From Zoogloeaceae bacterium (lineage in GTDB: Bacteria; Pseudomonadota; Gammaproteobacteria; Burkholderiales; Rhodocyclaceae), in the NCBI GenBank assembly GCA_024235655.1, contig JACKLY010000004.1:124001-188000 (forward strand): a stretch of DNA of 64,000 nt. The letters run 5' to 3'. Every line of letters starts with the position of its first letter. Within the stretch, counting starts at the first letter, position 1. The notes beneath the pieces were generated by a model. It had not been told where the DNA came from and ran no database searches. It worked only from the letters and a program-made list of their open reading frames with translations. This document shows, in pieces, positions 49,506 to 59,152 of this stretch. The position numbers were made by a program, and so were the translations under genes.

Positions 49506-52085
49506 TCAGGTCTTCAATTGTTCCAACAGATCCGATTCCAGCTTGATGCGACCGGCACTTTGTCCCAGATTGCCACCGCTGATCAGGAAGGTGTCTTCGA
49601 CACGTTCGCCCAGTGTCGCAATCTTTGAGGTGTGCAGGGTGGCGCCGTGGCGGGCCAGTGTCTTGGCTACGGTATAGAGCAGCCCCGGTCGGTCTGCTGC
49701 AACCAGCGACAGAACATAGTTGTTCCCCTTTTCATCACTTTCAATCGAAACTGACGGGGTGATGGGGAAGTGTTTCAGTCGCCGCGACAGGCGGGTTTCC
49801 ATGGGTTCTTCCGGTGCAGCATCGATTTCCAGTTGCGCCGCCAACTCATGTTCGATGTAGGCAATCATTTCACGGTCCGAATTGCGGTCACTGACATCGA
49901 GCAGGACGAAACTGTCCATGGCATAGCCATGACGCGTGGTCAGGATCTTTGCATCAACGATGGTGTATCCGGCACGGCTGAAAAACCCGACCATGCGCAC
50001 GAACAGGTCCTTTTTGTCCAGCGTGTAGACCAGTACCTGCAGCCCTTCGGCGTCACGATTGATGCGCGCCTTGACCACCGGTTTCTGGTCATCCGGCCGA
50101 TAGTGCAGGCAGCGCGTATGCCAGGCAATTTCCTCGGCAGAGTGGCGGAGGAAATAGGCGGTGTTCAACTGGCTCCACAGACGTTCCTGCACCGTGCCGG
50201 AAAGGGCGAAATAGCGGAGCAGGCGCATGGCCTCTTCCTGGCGTTCACGCACGATGCCTTGGCGTGGCGGGATTTTTCCTCCCTGACGCAGCAGGTTTTT
50301 CGTGGCATTGAAGAGATCCTGGAGCAGCTGACCCTTCCAGCTGTTCCACACCTTCGGGCTGGTGCCGCGGATATCCGCGACGGTCAGCAGGTAGAGGGCG
50401 GTCAGGCGGCGCTCATCACCGACAATTTCAGCGAATGGCTGGATGACGCCAGGGTCTGATATATCCTGCTTTTGTGCCACATTCGACATGGTCAGGTGGT
50501 GCCGTACCAGCCAGACGATCAGCTCGGTGTCCTCTGCGGAAAGCGCATGTTGTTCGCAGAACTCGCGGGCATCTGTCGTTCCCTGCTCGGAGTGATCACC
50601 ACCACGTCCCTTGGCAATATCGTGGAACAGCGCGGCAATGTAGAGCAGCCAATGGTTTTCGAATTCGCTGATCAGGTAGGTGCAGAACGGATACTCATGG
50701 GAGAACTCCTCCATCGTGAAACGCCGCAGATTGCGGATCACCATCATGATGTGCTGGTCTACCGTATAAACGTGAAAAAGATCGTGCTGCATCTGTCCGA
50801 CGATGGCGCCGAAATTTGGCAGGTAGCGCCCCAGGATGCTGTACTGGTTCATCCGCCGCAGTTCATGAACCAAGCCTCGTGGCTGACGGAAAATCTCCAG
50901 AAACAGGGCGCGGTGAGCCGGCACCTGACGATAGGCATCGTCAATCAGCAAACGACCACGATAGAGCGCACGCAGCGTCCTTGCCGTCATGCCTTTCAGT
51001 GATGCATCCTTTTCCAGTAACAGGAAGCTCTCGAGAAGGGCTGCGGGGTATTGCGTGAAAATATCCTCATGCACCACGTCGAGCATTTCATGAACGATCT
51101 GAAAGCGTTCATTGATCGGCTGGGGATCGAGGTCGGCCGGGGGAAAGATCGCTGCACCGATGTTCTTCAGCAGAATGACATTCAGCTGGGTAACCGATTT
51201 TGCATTCCGGTAGTAATCCTGCATCAGCATTTCGCTGGCACGTCGCGCCTTGTCAGGCTTATAGGCAAGCAATTCAGCAAGGCTGGTCTGGTAGTCGAAA
51301 AGCAAACGATCTTCACGACGTTTTACAAGATAGTGCAGATTGATGCGCAGGCGCTGCAGACTCGCTTCGCAGCGCTCAATGTGCTCCCGTTCTTCACTGG
51401 TGAGGAAGTTACCTGCTTCCAGATCTGCCCAGGTTTGTCCATAGCCACCGGCCTGCGCGATCCATAGAACAACCTGCAAGTCGCGAAAGCCACCCGGGCT
51501 TTCCTTGATGTTCGGTTCCAGGCTATAGGGGGTTTCCTGAAAGCGCAGGTAGCGCTCATCCTGTTCCAGGCGTTTTGCCTTGAAGAAGGCCTGGGGGTCG
51601 AGTGCGCTGCGAATGCCTTTTTCGAAACGTGCGAACAGCTCGGTATTCCCTGCCAGGCAGCGCGATTCAATCATCGCGGTCTGAATGGTGATGTCGCCTG
51701 CGGCTTCAATCAGGCACTCGTCGAGTGTCCTGACGCTATGGCCGATCTCCAGCCCGATATCCCAGAACAATCCGATCAGTTGCTCCAGCTTGCCTTTGAG
51801 GTCGTCATCTGGCGTTGAATGCAACAGAATCAACAGGTCGATATCGGAAGCCGGGTAGAGCTCACCGCGCCCATAGCCACCAACTGCAACCAGCGCCATG
51901 GTTTCTGGAAAAGCCTGCTCCTGCCATAGATCGCGAAGCACGTTATCGATCAGCGCACAACGGCCTGCAAGCATTTCAGTGGCGTTGCTCGACTGTAGGT
52001 AGGCGGCCTTGAGCAGCTCTTGCTCATCATGCAGGCGTTGACGGTAGGTAACCAGTCGTTCCCGGTTGGAGGTCTTAGTAGTCAC
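49506..52085 (-). CDS. glnD: PII uridylyltransferase/uridylyl-removing enzyme
   Basis: 859-aa nitrogen sensor that adds or removes UMP on PII. N-terminal nucleotidyltransferase (GGYGRGELYPASDIDLLIL), HD domain (HDIAKGRGGDHSEQG), and two C-terminal ACT domains that bind glutamine. Full length. It starts 5 bases after the stop of map. Confidence 0.98.
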   Translation of the reverse strand: MTTKTSNRERLVTYRQRLHDEQELLKAAYLQSSNATEMLAGRCALIDNVLRDLWQEQAFPETMALVAVGGYGRGELYPASDIDLLILLHSTPDDDLKGKLEQLIGLFWDIGLEIGHSVRTLDECLIEAAGDITIQTAMIESRCLAGNTELFARFEKGIRSALDPQAFFKAKRLEQDERYLRFQETPYSLEPNIKESPGGFRDLQVVLWIAQAGGYGQTWADLEAGNFLTSEEREHIERCEASLQRLRINLHYLVKRREDRLLFDYQTSLAELLAYKPDKARRASEMLMQDYYRNAKSVTQLNVILLKNIGAAIFPPADLDPQPINERFQIVHEMLDVVHEDIFTQYPAALLESFLLLEKDASLKGMTARTLRALYRGRLLIDDAYRQVPAHRALFLEIFRQPRGLVHELRRMNQYSILGRYLPNFGAIVGQMQHDLFHVYTVDQHIMMVIRNLRRFTMEEFSHEYPFCTYLISEFENHWLLYIAALFHDIAKGRGGDHSEQGTTDAREFCEQHALSAEDTELIVWLVRHHLTMSNVAQKQDISDPGVIQPFAEIVGDERRLTALYLLTVADIRGTSPKVWNSWKGQLLQDLFNATKNLLRQGGKIPPRQGIVRERQEEAMRLLRYFALSGTVQERLWSQLNTAYFLRHSAEEIAWHTRCLHYRPDDQKPVVKARINRDAEGLQVLVYTLDKKDLFVRMVGFFSRAGYTIVDAKILTTRHGYAMDSFVLLDVSDRNSDREMIAYIEHELAAQLEIDAAPEEPMETRLSRRLKHFPITPSVSIESDEKGNNYVLSLVAADRPGLLYTVAKTLARHGATLHTSKIATLGERVEDTFLISGGNLGQSAGRIKLESDLLEQLKT

Positions 52086-52090
52086 GGAAG

Positions 52091-52891
52091 TCAGGCCGAA
52101 ACAACAGGTTGCGGGCGGCTTCCTGCCGAAACGGTAAGTACTTCAAAGCCGCTGTCGGTGACCAGCACCGTATGCTCCCACTGAGCAGACAGGCTCCTGT
52201 CCTTGGTCACGATGGTCCAGCCATCAGGGAGTTCGCGGATGGCGGCCTTGCCCGCATTGATCATTGGCTCAACGGTAAAGATCATGCCTGCTTCCAGTCG
52301 CGGGCCCGTTGCCGGGCGACCATAGTGCAGTACCTGTGGATCTTCGTGGAAATTGCGGCCGATGCCGTGCCCGCAGAATTCACGTACGACTGAATAGCCG
52401 CTGGATTCAGCATGTTTCTGGATTGCCGCACCAATATCTCCGAGATGTGCGCCGGGGCGGATCTGTGCAATGCCGATCCACATGCATTCAAAGGTTATTT
52501 CGCAGAGGCGTTTGGCCTGTATTGAAGCGTCGCCAACAATGAACATGCGGCTGGTGTCGCCGTGAAAACCGTCCTTGATGACCGTAATGTCCAGATTGAC
52601 GATATCCCCATTCTTGAGCGCCTTGTCGCCAGGGACGCCGTGGCAGACCTGGTGATTGATCGAAGTGCAGATCGATTTTGGATAAGGTGTGTAGCCTGAC
52701 GGTGCGTAATTGAGCGGGGCAGGGATGCAGCCCTGCTCGTTGACCATGTAGTCGTGACAGAGTTTGTCCAGTTCTCCTGTCGTGATGCCGGCTTTTACAT
52801 GGGGGGTGATGTAGTCGAGGACTTCCGAGGCGAGGCGGCCTGCGACCTTCATTTTTTCAATTTCTGCTGCTGTTTTGATATTGATGCTCAT
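52091..52891 (-). CDS. map: Methionine aminopeptidase type I
   Basis: 266 aa. Five metal ligands are visible by block: NLDITVIKDGFHGDTSRMF (two Asp), HGIGRNFHEDP (His), and FTVEPMI (Glu), with the final Glu in QWEHTVLV. Start MSINIKTAAEIEKM at ATG 52891; longer frames run into the rpsB leader. Divergent from rpsB. Confidence 0.98.
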   Translation of the reverse strand: MSINIKTAAEIEKMKVAGRLASEVLDYITPHVKAGITTGELDKLCHDYMVNEQGCIPAPLNYAPSGYTPYPKSICTSINHQVCHGVPGDKALKNGDIVNLDITVIKDGFHGDTSRMFIVGDASIQAKRLCEITFECMWIGIAQIRPGAHLGDIGAAIQKHAESSGYSVVREFCGHGIGRNFHEDPQVLHYGRPATGPRLEAGMIFTVEPMINAGKAAIRELPDGWTIVTKDRSLSAQWEHTVLVTDSGFEVLTVSAGSRPQPVVSA

Positions 52892-53027
52892 GATCTGGCT
52901 GGTCGGTAGGTTTGTCGTGAAGAGGTGAAGGATACAGGCAAGCAGTTGGTTGCGGCCAGCGTACTGCGCTTCGGCATCTGATCGGCGGGAAGGTTCCCAT
53001 TGTCCTGAACAGAATGTACTGAAGGGT

Positions 53028-53057
53028 TTGAAAGAAGTATGGCGCCGGTGATATACT
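53028..53057 (+). promoter_or_regulatory. Promoter of rpsB-tsf operon
   Basis: TTGAAA (53028-53033) and TATACT (53052-53057) with an 18-base spacer. Start would be near 53064, giving a leader of about 160 bases. Confidence 0.75.
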
Positions 53058-53063
53058 CCGAAG

Positions 53064-53222
53064 GTTCTGCAGAACCGGTTTGTTCTGGCGAAGCAGAATG
53101 ATGCGGCCAATGGTGGCCCGCATCCAATCCACACACCTGCCGTTTTAAGGGTGCCCTTCGTTGAAGAAGGGCGGCATTTTGTAGTTGCGGCGGGTGGCGG
53201 TTTAACCCTTATGGAGTTTTAG
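53064..53222 (+). promoter_or_regulatory. rpsB 5' leader with conserved-type hairpins
   Basis: Two stems: GATGCGGCCA/TGG-C-CCGCATC with one bulged C (53100-53124), and GCCCTTC/GAAGGGC extended by TGCC/GGCA (about 53139-53176). In E. coli the map-rpsB gap holds the S2-binding autoregulatory leader (t44). A similar role is likely but inferred. Confidence 0.6.
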
Positions 53223-53224
53223 TA

Positions 53225-53971
53225 ATGTCTACAACCATGCGTCAAATGCTGGAAGCCGGTGTGCACTTCGGTCACCAGACCCGTTTCTGGAATCCGAAGA
53301 TGGCCAGCTACATTTTCGGCCACCGCAACAAGATTCACATTGTCAACCTCGAAAAGACCCTCGCCAAGTACAACGAAGCGATGGCATTCGTGAAGAAGCT
53401 GTCGAGCAATCGTGGCACCATCCTCTTTGTTTCCACCAAGCGCCAGGCGCGCGAGATCATTGCTGAAGAAGCGGCACGTGCCGGTGCTCCTTTTGTCGAT
53501 CAGCGCTGGCTGGGTGGCATGCTGACCAACTTCAAGACGGTCAAGGGCTCGGTGAAGCGCCTGAAGGACATGGAAGCCATGCTCGAAGATGGCTCAATCG
53601 AGAAGCTGGGCAAGAAAGAGGCGCTGATGACCAAGCGCGAACTCGAAAAACTGCAGAAATCCATTGGTGGTATCAAGGACATGGGCGGTCTGCCGGATGC
53701 GCTGTTCGTGGTTGATGTCGGCTACCACAAGATTGCCATTACCGAAGCCAACAAGCTGGGCATTCCAGTCATCGCCGTGGTTGATACCAACCATTCGCCG
53801 GAAGGCGTTGATTACGTCATTCCAGGTAATGATGACTCTTCGCGTGCCATTCGCCTTTACGCCCGCGGTGTGGCTGATGCCATCCTTGAAGGCCGCAGCC
53901 AGGTTGTGCAGGAAATTGTTGCTGCCGCTGCTGGTGCCGGTGACGAGTACGTTGAAGAAGCTGCTGAATAA
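53225..53971 (+). CDS. rpsB: 30S ribosomal protein S2
   Basis: 248-aa uS2. GVHFGHQTRFWNPKM, RWLGGMLTNFKTV and IPVIAVVDTNHSPEGVDY are the family blocks. ATG start with GGAG upstream. It leads the rpsB-tsf-pyrH-frr operon. Confidence 0.99.
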   Translation: MSTTMRQMLEAGVHFGHQTRFWNPKMASYIFGHRNKIHIVNLEKTLAKYNEAMAFVKKLSSNRGTILFVSTKRQAREIIAEEAARAGAPFVDQRWLGGMLTNFKTVKGSVKRLKDMEAMLEDGSIEKLGKKEALMTKRELEKLQKSIGGIKDMGGLPDALFVVDVGYHKIAITEANKLGIPVIAVVDTNHSPEGVDYVIPGNDDSSRAIRLYARGVADAILEGRSQVVQEIVAAAAGAGDEYVEEAAE

Positions 53972-54004
53972 TTTCCTGTATTCGTAGTTTGTCTGAACCC
54001 GATG

Positions 54005-54035
54005 CGGCCGTCGCCGGTTGATGCCGGCGCGGCCG
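54005..54035 (+). repeat. Intercistronic hairpin between rpsB and tsf
   Basis: CGGCCG-t-CGCCGG pairs with CCGGCG-CGGCCG around a TTGATG loop. No T-run follows. Similar rpsB-tsf hairpins partly uncouple the two genes. Confidence 0.75.
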
Positions 54036-54057
54036 TATCCGCAAGTTGGAGAAGAAA

Positions 54058-54951
54058 ATGGCGGCAATTACCGCAAGTATGGTGGCAGAACTGCGCGCAA
54101 AGACTGATGCGCCGATGATGGAATGCAAGAAGGCCCTGACCGAAGCCGATGGCGATCTGGGCAAGGCTGAAGAAATCCTGCGTGTAAAGCTGGGTAATAA
54201 GGCAACCAAAGCCGCTGCCCGTATCGCTGCAGAAGGCATCGTTGGTATCGATATTTCGGCTGATGGCAAGCTCGGTTCGATCATCGAGATCAACTGCGAA
54301 ACTGATTTCGTGGCCAAGAATGATGATTTCCTGGCGCTGACCAAGGGCTGTGCTGAACTGGTTTCGAGCAAGAATCCGGCTGATGTGGCTGCGCTGTCGG
54401 CGCTGCCGATGGGTGAGGGAACCGTGGAGTCCACTCGTGCTGCTCTCGTCGGCAAAATTGGTGAGAACATGTCGATTCGCCGCTTCGTTCGTGTTGAAGC
54501 CAAGGGTCAGTTGCTCTCATATATCCACGGCGGTGCCAAGATTGGCGTTCTCCTGGATCTGGTTGGTGGTGATGAGCAACTGGGCAAGGATCTGGCCATG
54601 CACATTGCTGCATCGAAGCCGAAGGCACTTGATGCCTCCGGTGTTTCTGCTGAGCTGCTTGATACCGAGCGCCGCATCGCCATCGAGAAGGCTCGCGCCG
54701 ATAACAAGCCGGAAGCCATGCTGGAAAAGATTGCCGAAGGTACGGTACAGAAGTACCTGAAGGAAGTGACCTTGCTGGCTCAGGTATTCGTCAAGGCCGA
54801 AGATGGCAAGCAGACGATTGAGCAACTGCTCAAGCAGAAAGGTGCATCGATCGCCGGCTTTACGCTCTTTGTTGTTGGCGAAGGCATCGAAAAGAAGGTC
54901 AATGACTTTGCTGCTGAAGTTGCTGCCCAGGCCGCTGCTGCACAGAAGTAA
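54058..54951 (+). CDS. tsf: Elongation factor Ts
   Basis: 297-aa exchange factor for EF-Tu. N-terminal UBA-like block with TDAPMMECKKAL, then the core with EINCETDFVAKND. Start ATG at 54058 with GGAGAAG upstream. Full length. Confidence 0.99.
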   Translation: MAAITASMVAELRAKTDAPMMECKKALTEADGDLGKAEEILRVKLGNKATKAAARIAAEGIVGIDISADGKLGSIIEINCETDFVAKNDDFLALTKGCAELVSSKNPADVAALSALPMGEGTVESTRAALVGKIGENMSIRRFVRVEAKGQLLSYIHGGAKIGVLLDLVGGDEQLGKDLAMHIAASKPKALDASGVSAELLDTERRIAIEKARADNKPEAMLEKIAEGTVQKYLKEVTLLAQVFVKAEDGKQTIEQLLKQKGASIAGFTLFVVGEGIEKKVNDFAAEVAAQAAAAQK

Positions 54952-54980
54952 TCCGGAGAAGCCGCGAGGCATTACAGACC

Positions 54981-55703
54981 ATGACCGACAGTACCCCCAA
55001 ATACAAACGCATTCTCCTCAAGCTTTCCGGTGAGGCGCTGATGGGTGGTGATGCCTATGGCATCAACCGTCAGACCATCAGCGAGATTGTTGCCGAGGTC
55101 AAGGCGGTTGCTGATATGGGGGTGCAGATCGGCGTGGTCATCGGTGGTGGCAACATCTTCCGTGGTGTTGCTCCAGCGGCTACCGGTATGGATCGTGCCC
55201 AGGCTGATTACATGGGCATGCTGGCAACGGTGATGAACAGTCTTGCCCTGCAGGATGCCATGCGTGTTGCCGGGATCAATTGCCGGGTGCAGTCTGCCCT
55301 GTCGATCGAACAGGTGGTTGAGCCCTATATTCGCGGCAAGGCCATTCGGTATCTTGAGCAGGGTCGGATTGTCATATTTGCAGCGGGCACCGGTAATCCG
55401 TTTTTTACAACGGATACAGCTGCTGCCTTGCGTGGCGCAGAAATCGGTGCCGAGGTTGTCATCAAGGCGACCAAGGTTGATGGAATCTATACGGCTGATC
55501 CAAAGAAAGATCCGAACGCAACGCGTTATGACCGGATCAGCTTTGACGATGCCATCGCCCAGAATCTTGCAGTGATGGATGCAACGGCATTCGCACTGTG
55601 CCGTGATCAGAAATTGCCTATCAATGTTTTTTCCATCTTCAAGGCAGGTGCTTTGAAACGTGTTGTCATGGGAGAAAACGAAGGTACGCTGGTTGTTTGC
55701 TGA
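54981..55703 (+). CDS. pyrH: UMP kinase
   Basis: 240-aa amino-acid-kinase fold. KRILLKLSGEALMG at the start, GGGNIFRG, and DTAAALRGAEI and GVYTADP-type block (GIYTADPKKDP) are seen. It phosphorylates UMP to UDP. Confidence 0.99.
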   Translation: MTDSTPKYKRILLKLSGEALMGGDAYGINRQTISEIVAEVKAVADMGVQIGVVIGGGNIFRGVAPAATGMDRAQADYMGMLATVMNSLALQDAMRVAGINCRVQSALSIEQVVEPYIRGKAIRYLEQGRIVIFAAGTGNPFFTTDTAAALRGAEIGAEVVIKATKVDGIYTADPKKDPNATRYDRISFDDAIAQNLAVMDATAFALCRDQKLPINVFSIFKAGALKRVVMGENEGTLVVC

Positions 55704-55713
55704 GGAGGATTCG

Positions 55714-56271
55714 ATGATTGCTGATCTGAAAAAAAATATTGAGCAGAAAATGCTCAAATCACTCGAAGCGCTAAAGAACGATCTGGCCAAGATCCGTACG
55801 GGGCGTGCCCATACTGGTCTGCTTGATCACATCCAGGTTGAATACTATGGTTCGATGGTACCGCTGAGCCAGATTGCCAATGTGACGCTGGTAGACGCCC
55901 GGACAATTGGCGTTCAGCCATGGGAAAAGCCAATGGTCGCCAAGGTTGAAAAGGCCATCCGTGACTCTGACCTTGGCCTGAACCCTGCTACACAGGGAGA
56001 GCTCATCCGTGTGCCGATGCCGGCGCTGACTGAGGAGCGCCGGAAAGAGTTGACCAAGGTCGTCAAGAACGAAGGCGAGAATGCCAAGGTTGCCGTGCGT
56101 AACCTGCGCCGGGATGGCAATAGCTCCCTGAAGGATGCCGTCAAGGCCAAGACGATTTCTGAGGATGATGAGCGACGTGCTCAGGATGACATCCAGAAGC
56201 TGACAGATAAATTTGTGGCTGAAATTGACAAGATGCTCTCTCAGAAAGAGAGCGAGTTGATGGCGGTTTGA
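55714..56271 (+). CDS. frr: Ribosome recycling factor
   Basis: 185 aa. LKKNIEQKMLKSLEALKNDLAKIRTGRAH and IGVQPWEK, RNLRRDG are the family blocks. GAGGAGGA ribosome site and ATG at 55714. Confidence 0.99.
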   Translation: MIADLKKNIEQKMLKSLEALKNDLAKIRTGRAHTGLLDHIQVEYYGSMVPLSQIANVTLVDARTIGVQPWEKPMVAKVEKAIRDSDLGLNPATQGELIRVPMPALTEERRKELTKVVKNEGENAKVAVRNLRRDGNSSLKDAVKAKTISEDDERRAQDDIQKLTDKFVAEIDKMLSQKESELMAV

Positions 56272-56293
56272 CCGGCACTTGGCTGGCATTGCC

Positions 56294-57121
56294 ATGACAC
56301 GTTTTGTCAGTTCCACTCAAATGGTACCGGTGATTGCGCCGATGCCGCGCCATGTTGCCATGATCATGGATGGCAACGGTCGTTGGGCCAAGAAACGTTT
56401 TCTGCCGCGTGTGGCCGGCCATACGCGGGGCGTTGAAACCGTTCGCGATATGGTTCGTGCCTGCCTTGAACGGGGTATTGAATACCTGACCCTGTTTGCC
56501 TTCAGCTCGGAAAACTGGCGGCGTCCCGAAGAGGAGGTTTCACTCCTCATGCAATTGTTCGTGCGTGCCCTCAAGCACGAAGTCATAAAACTTCATCGTA
56601 ACGGCGTGCGTTTGCGCATCGTTGGCGATTTGTCGCGCTTTGACATCTCGTTGCGCGAAATGATTGCCGCAGCAGAAGAAAAAACGGCGGCCAACACACG
56701 CCTGACGCTGACCATTTGTGCCAACTACGGTGGTCGCTGGGATATTCTGCAAGCCGCCAACCAACTGGCTCTTGCCGAACCTGCAAAAGCCGGCAACTGG
56801 CAGGAAACTGACCTGGCACCCTATCTTTCGATGCACTATGCCCCGGAACCGGATCTCTTCATTCGTACCGGTGGAGAAGAGCGCATCAGCAATTTTTTGC
56901 TCTGGCAGCTGGCATACACCGAGTTTCATTTCACTGAAACACTGTGGCCGGAATTCAATGATGCAGCGCTGGATACTGCCATCGACTCATATCGCAAGCG
57001 TGAGCGTCGTTTTGGACGAACCAGCGAGCAACTGATCGCTGATCCGCACCCTAAAGTAAAACCGTCCACTGCGCCCGACATATCCCCTGCAAACCGAACG
57101 GATTCCCGATCCGATGCTTAA
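56294..57121 (+). CDS. uppS: Undecaprenyl diphosphate synthase (cis-prenyltransferase)
   Basis: 275 aa. MDGNGRWAKKR binding block, HTRGVETVRD, FAFSSENWRRP and RTGGEERISNFLLWQ are intact. Makes the lipid carrier for peptidoglycan. The C-terminus overlaps cdsA by 8 bases. Confidence 0.98.
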   Translation: MTRFVSSTQMVPVIAPMPRHVAMIMDGNGRWAKKRFLPRVAGHTRGVETVRDMVRACLERGIEYLTLFAFSSENWRRPEEEVSLLMQLFVRALKHEVIKLHRNGVRLRIVGDLSRFDISLREMIAAAEEKTAANTRLTLTICANYGGRWDILQAANQLALAEPAKAGNWQETDLAPYLSMHYAPEPDLFIRTGGEERISNFLLWQLAYTEFHFTETLWPEFNDAALDTAIDSYRKRERRFGRTSEQLIADPHPKVKPSTAPDISPANRTDSRSDA

Positions 57122-57947
57122 AACGCGGGTGATCACCGCGCTGGCTCTGCTGGCAGCACTGCTTCCCGCACTTTTCCTTTTGCCACCGCTAGCCTGGGCT
57201 TGGCTGATTGTCGGCTTATCTGCACTTGCTGGCTGGGAGTGGGGTGGGTTCATGCGACTCTCGGCAGGCGCCCGCAAGGGATTGGGGGCTGCCGTGTTCC
57301 TTGTCTCTGCTGCAGGCGTTTTGTCCTGGCCTCAGGCTATGGGCGGGGAGGGCTGGAGTCTTGCTGTCGGATGGGAGCTTGGCCGCTGGCTATATATCCC
57401 TTCGGCTATTTTCTGGATTGCAGTGCTTCCCGTCTGGCTCTGGCGTCGCTGGCCTTTACCCGGCCCGATGGGCGGTTTGCTGGTTGGTTTTGTCGTGCTA
57501 TTTCCGACTTTGCTGGCTTTGGTGCAATTGCGCCAGTTGGGCGCCCAAAGTCTGATCGCGATCATGGCCATTGTCTGGGCTGCTGACGTGGCGGCCTACT
57601 TTGCCGGACGTGCATTCGGCAAGCGCAAACTCGCTCCAAGCATCAGCCCCGGAAAAACGTGGGCAGGCGCTTGGGGTGCAGTAGTTGGTGTCATGGTCTA
57701 TGGTTTTATCGTCAGCAACTGGTTGTCACCGATGTTTCAATCACAGACGATGATGTTTGCACTGGTATTGCTGGCATTGACGGTTCTCAGCATTGTCGGT
57801 GACCTGTTCGAATCTCTGCTGAAGCGAAATGCAGGGATTAAGGACAGTAGCAATATCCTGCCAGGTCATGGTGGTATTCTCGACCGTATTGATAGCCAGA
57901 CCTCGACACTGCCGCTTGTGGCCATGCTCTGGTTGCTGATTTCCTGA
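57114..57947 (+). CDS. cdsA: Phosphatidate cytidylyltransferase
   Basis: 277-aa inner-membrane enzyme with about seven hydrophobic helices. The C-terminal signature is VGDLFESLLKRNAGIKDSS and PGHGGILDRIDS. It makes CDP-diacylglycerol. Overlaps uppS. Confidence 0.97.
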   Translation: MLKTRVITALALLAALLPALFLLPPLAWAWLIVGLSALAGWEWGGFMRLSAGARKGLGAAVFLVSAAGVLSWPQAMGGEGWSLAVGWELGRWLYIPSAIFWIAVLPVWLWRRWPLPGPMGGLLVGFVVLFPTLLALVQLRQLGAQSLIAIMAIVWAADVAAYFAGRAFGKRKLAPSISPGKTWAGAWGAVVGVMVYGFIVSNWLSPMFQSQTMMFALVLLALTVLSIVGDLFESLLKRNAGIKDSSNILPGHGGILDRIDSQTSTLPLVAMLWLLIS

Positions 57948-57958
57948 CTTTTTTACCA

Positions 57959-59152
57959 ATGAACCTGACCATTCTGGGCTGTACCGGCTCAATCGGTGTC
58001 AATACGCTGGATGTAATCCGGCGTCATGGCGATCGTTATCGCGTTGTTGCCCTCTGTGCGCATCGTCAGCATGAATTGCTGCATCAGCAATGTCTCGAAT
58101 TCAAGCCTGCCTATGCCGTGCTTGGTGATACGGAAACGGCTGTAGTCTTGCAGGAGAAACTCAGGCTGGCCGGTCTTGGCACACAGGTACTCAGTGGTCC
58201 GGAGGCACTTGAGCGTGTGGCTGCATTGCCAGAGGTTGATGCGGTCATGGCAGCCATTGTGGGAGCCGCTGGCCTCAAGCCAACCCTGGCCGCCGCACAT
58301 GCCGGGAAAAAAATCCTGCTGGCAAATAAAGAGGCTCTGGTGATGGCTGGGCCTGTTTTCATGCGTGTTGTGCAGGAGAATAAGGCTACTCTGCTTCCGA
58401 TTGATAGTGAGCATAATGCAATATTTCAATCACTTCCAATCGGTTTTGAAAGTGATTTGTCAGAATCTCTCTCATCCCGAGGCATTCGCCGATTGCTCCT
58501 GACGGCGTCCGGCGGTCCGTTTCTCAACCGCACTGCTGCCGACCTGGAGCTGGTGACGCCAGAACAGGCCATCGCTCACCCGAATTGGGTAATGGGTCGC
58601 AAGATATCGGTTGATTCGGCATCGATGATGAACAAGGGGCTGGAAGTCATCGAGGCACATTGGCTGTTTGGTGTTGCAGCCGAACATATCGATGTCGTTA
58701 TCCATCCACAAAGCGTGATCCATTCGATGGTTGAGTACGTGGATGGTTCGGTACTTGCCCAAATGGGCAATCCCGACATGAGAACGCCCATTGCACATGC
58801 GCTGGCCTATCCCGAGCGTATTGAAGCCGGGGTTGCTTCGCTGGATTTCTTCAAGATTGGTCGCCTTGAGTTCCAATCGCCTGACCTGGACCGTTTTCCG
58901 TGCCTGGCTTTGGCTTATCGGGCTTTGCGTGATGGCGGTAGTGCGCCAGCGACGCTCAATGCGGCAAACGAAGTCGCCGTGCAGGCTTTTCTTGATGGCA
59001 ATTTGGGTTTCTGTGACATTCCCCGCCTGATTTCAGCAGCGCTTGATGCCCTGCCATCGGCGCCGGTGCATTCACTGGCGGAAGTCCTTGCTGCCGATGC
59101 AGCTGCTCGTACATTTGCTCTGGACTCACTGTCCAGGTTCGTTGCCAAGTGA
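57959..59152 (+). CDS. dxr: 1-deoxy-D-xylulose-5-phosphate reductoisomerase
   Basis: 397 aa. NADPH motif LGCTGSIGVNTLDVI, metal site PIDSEHNAIFQSL, and the flexible-loop block GRKISVDSASMMNKGLEVIEAHWLF. Commits carbon to the MEP isoprenoid route that feeds UppS. Confidence 0.98.
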   Translation: MNLTILGCTGSIGVNTLDVIRRHGDRYRVVALCAHRQHELLHQQCLEFKPAYAVLGDTETAVVLQEKLRLAGLGTQVLSGPEALERVAALPEVDAVMAAIVGAAGLKPTLAAAHAGKKILLANKEALVMAGPVFMRVVQENKATLLPIDSEHNAIFQSLPIGFESDLSESLSSRGIRRLLLTASGGPFLNRTAADLELVTPEQAIAHPNWVMGRKISVDSASMMNKGLEVIEAHWLFGVAAEHIDVVIHPQSVIHSMVEYVDGSVLAQMGNPDMRTPIAHALAYPERIEAGVASLDFFKIGRLEFQSPDLDRFPCLALAYRALRDGGSAPATLNAANEVAVQAFLDGNLGFCDIPRLISAALDALPSAPVHSLAEVLAADAAARTFALDSLSRFVAK

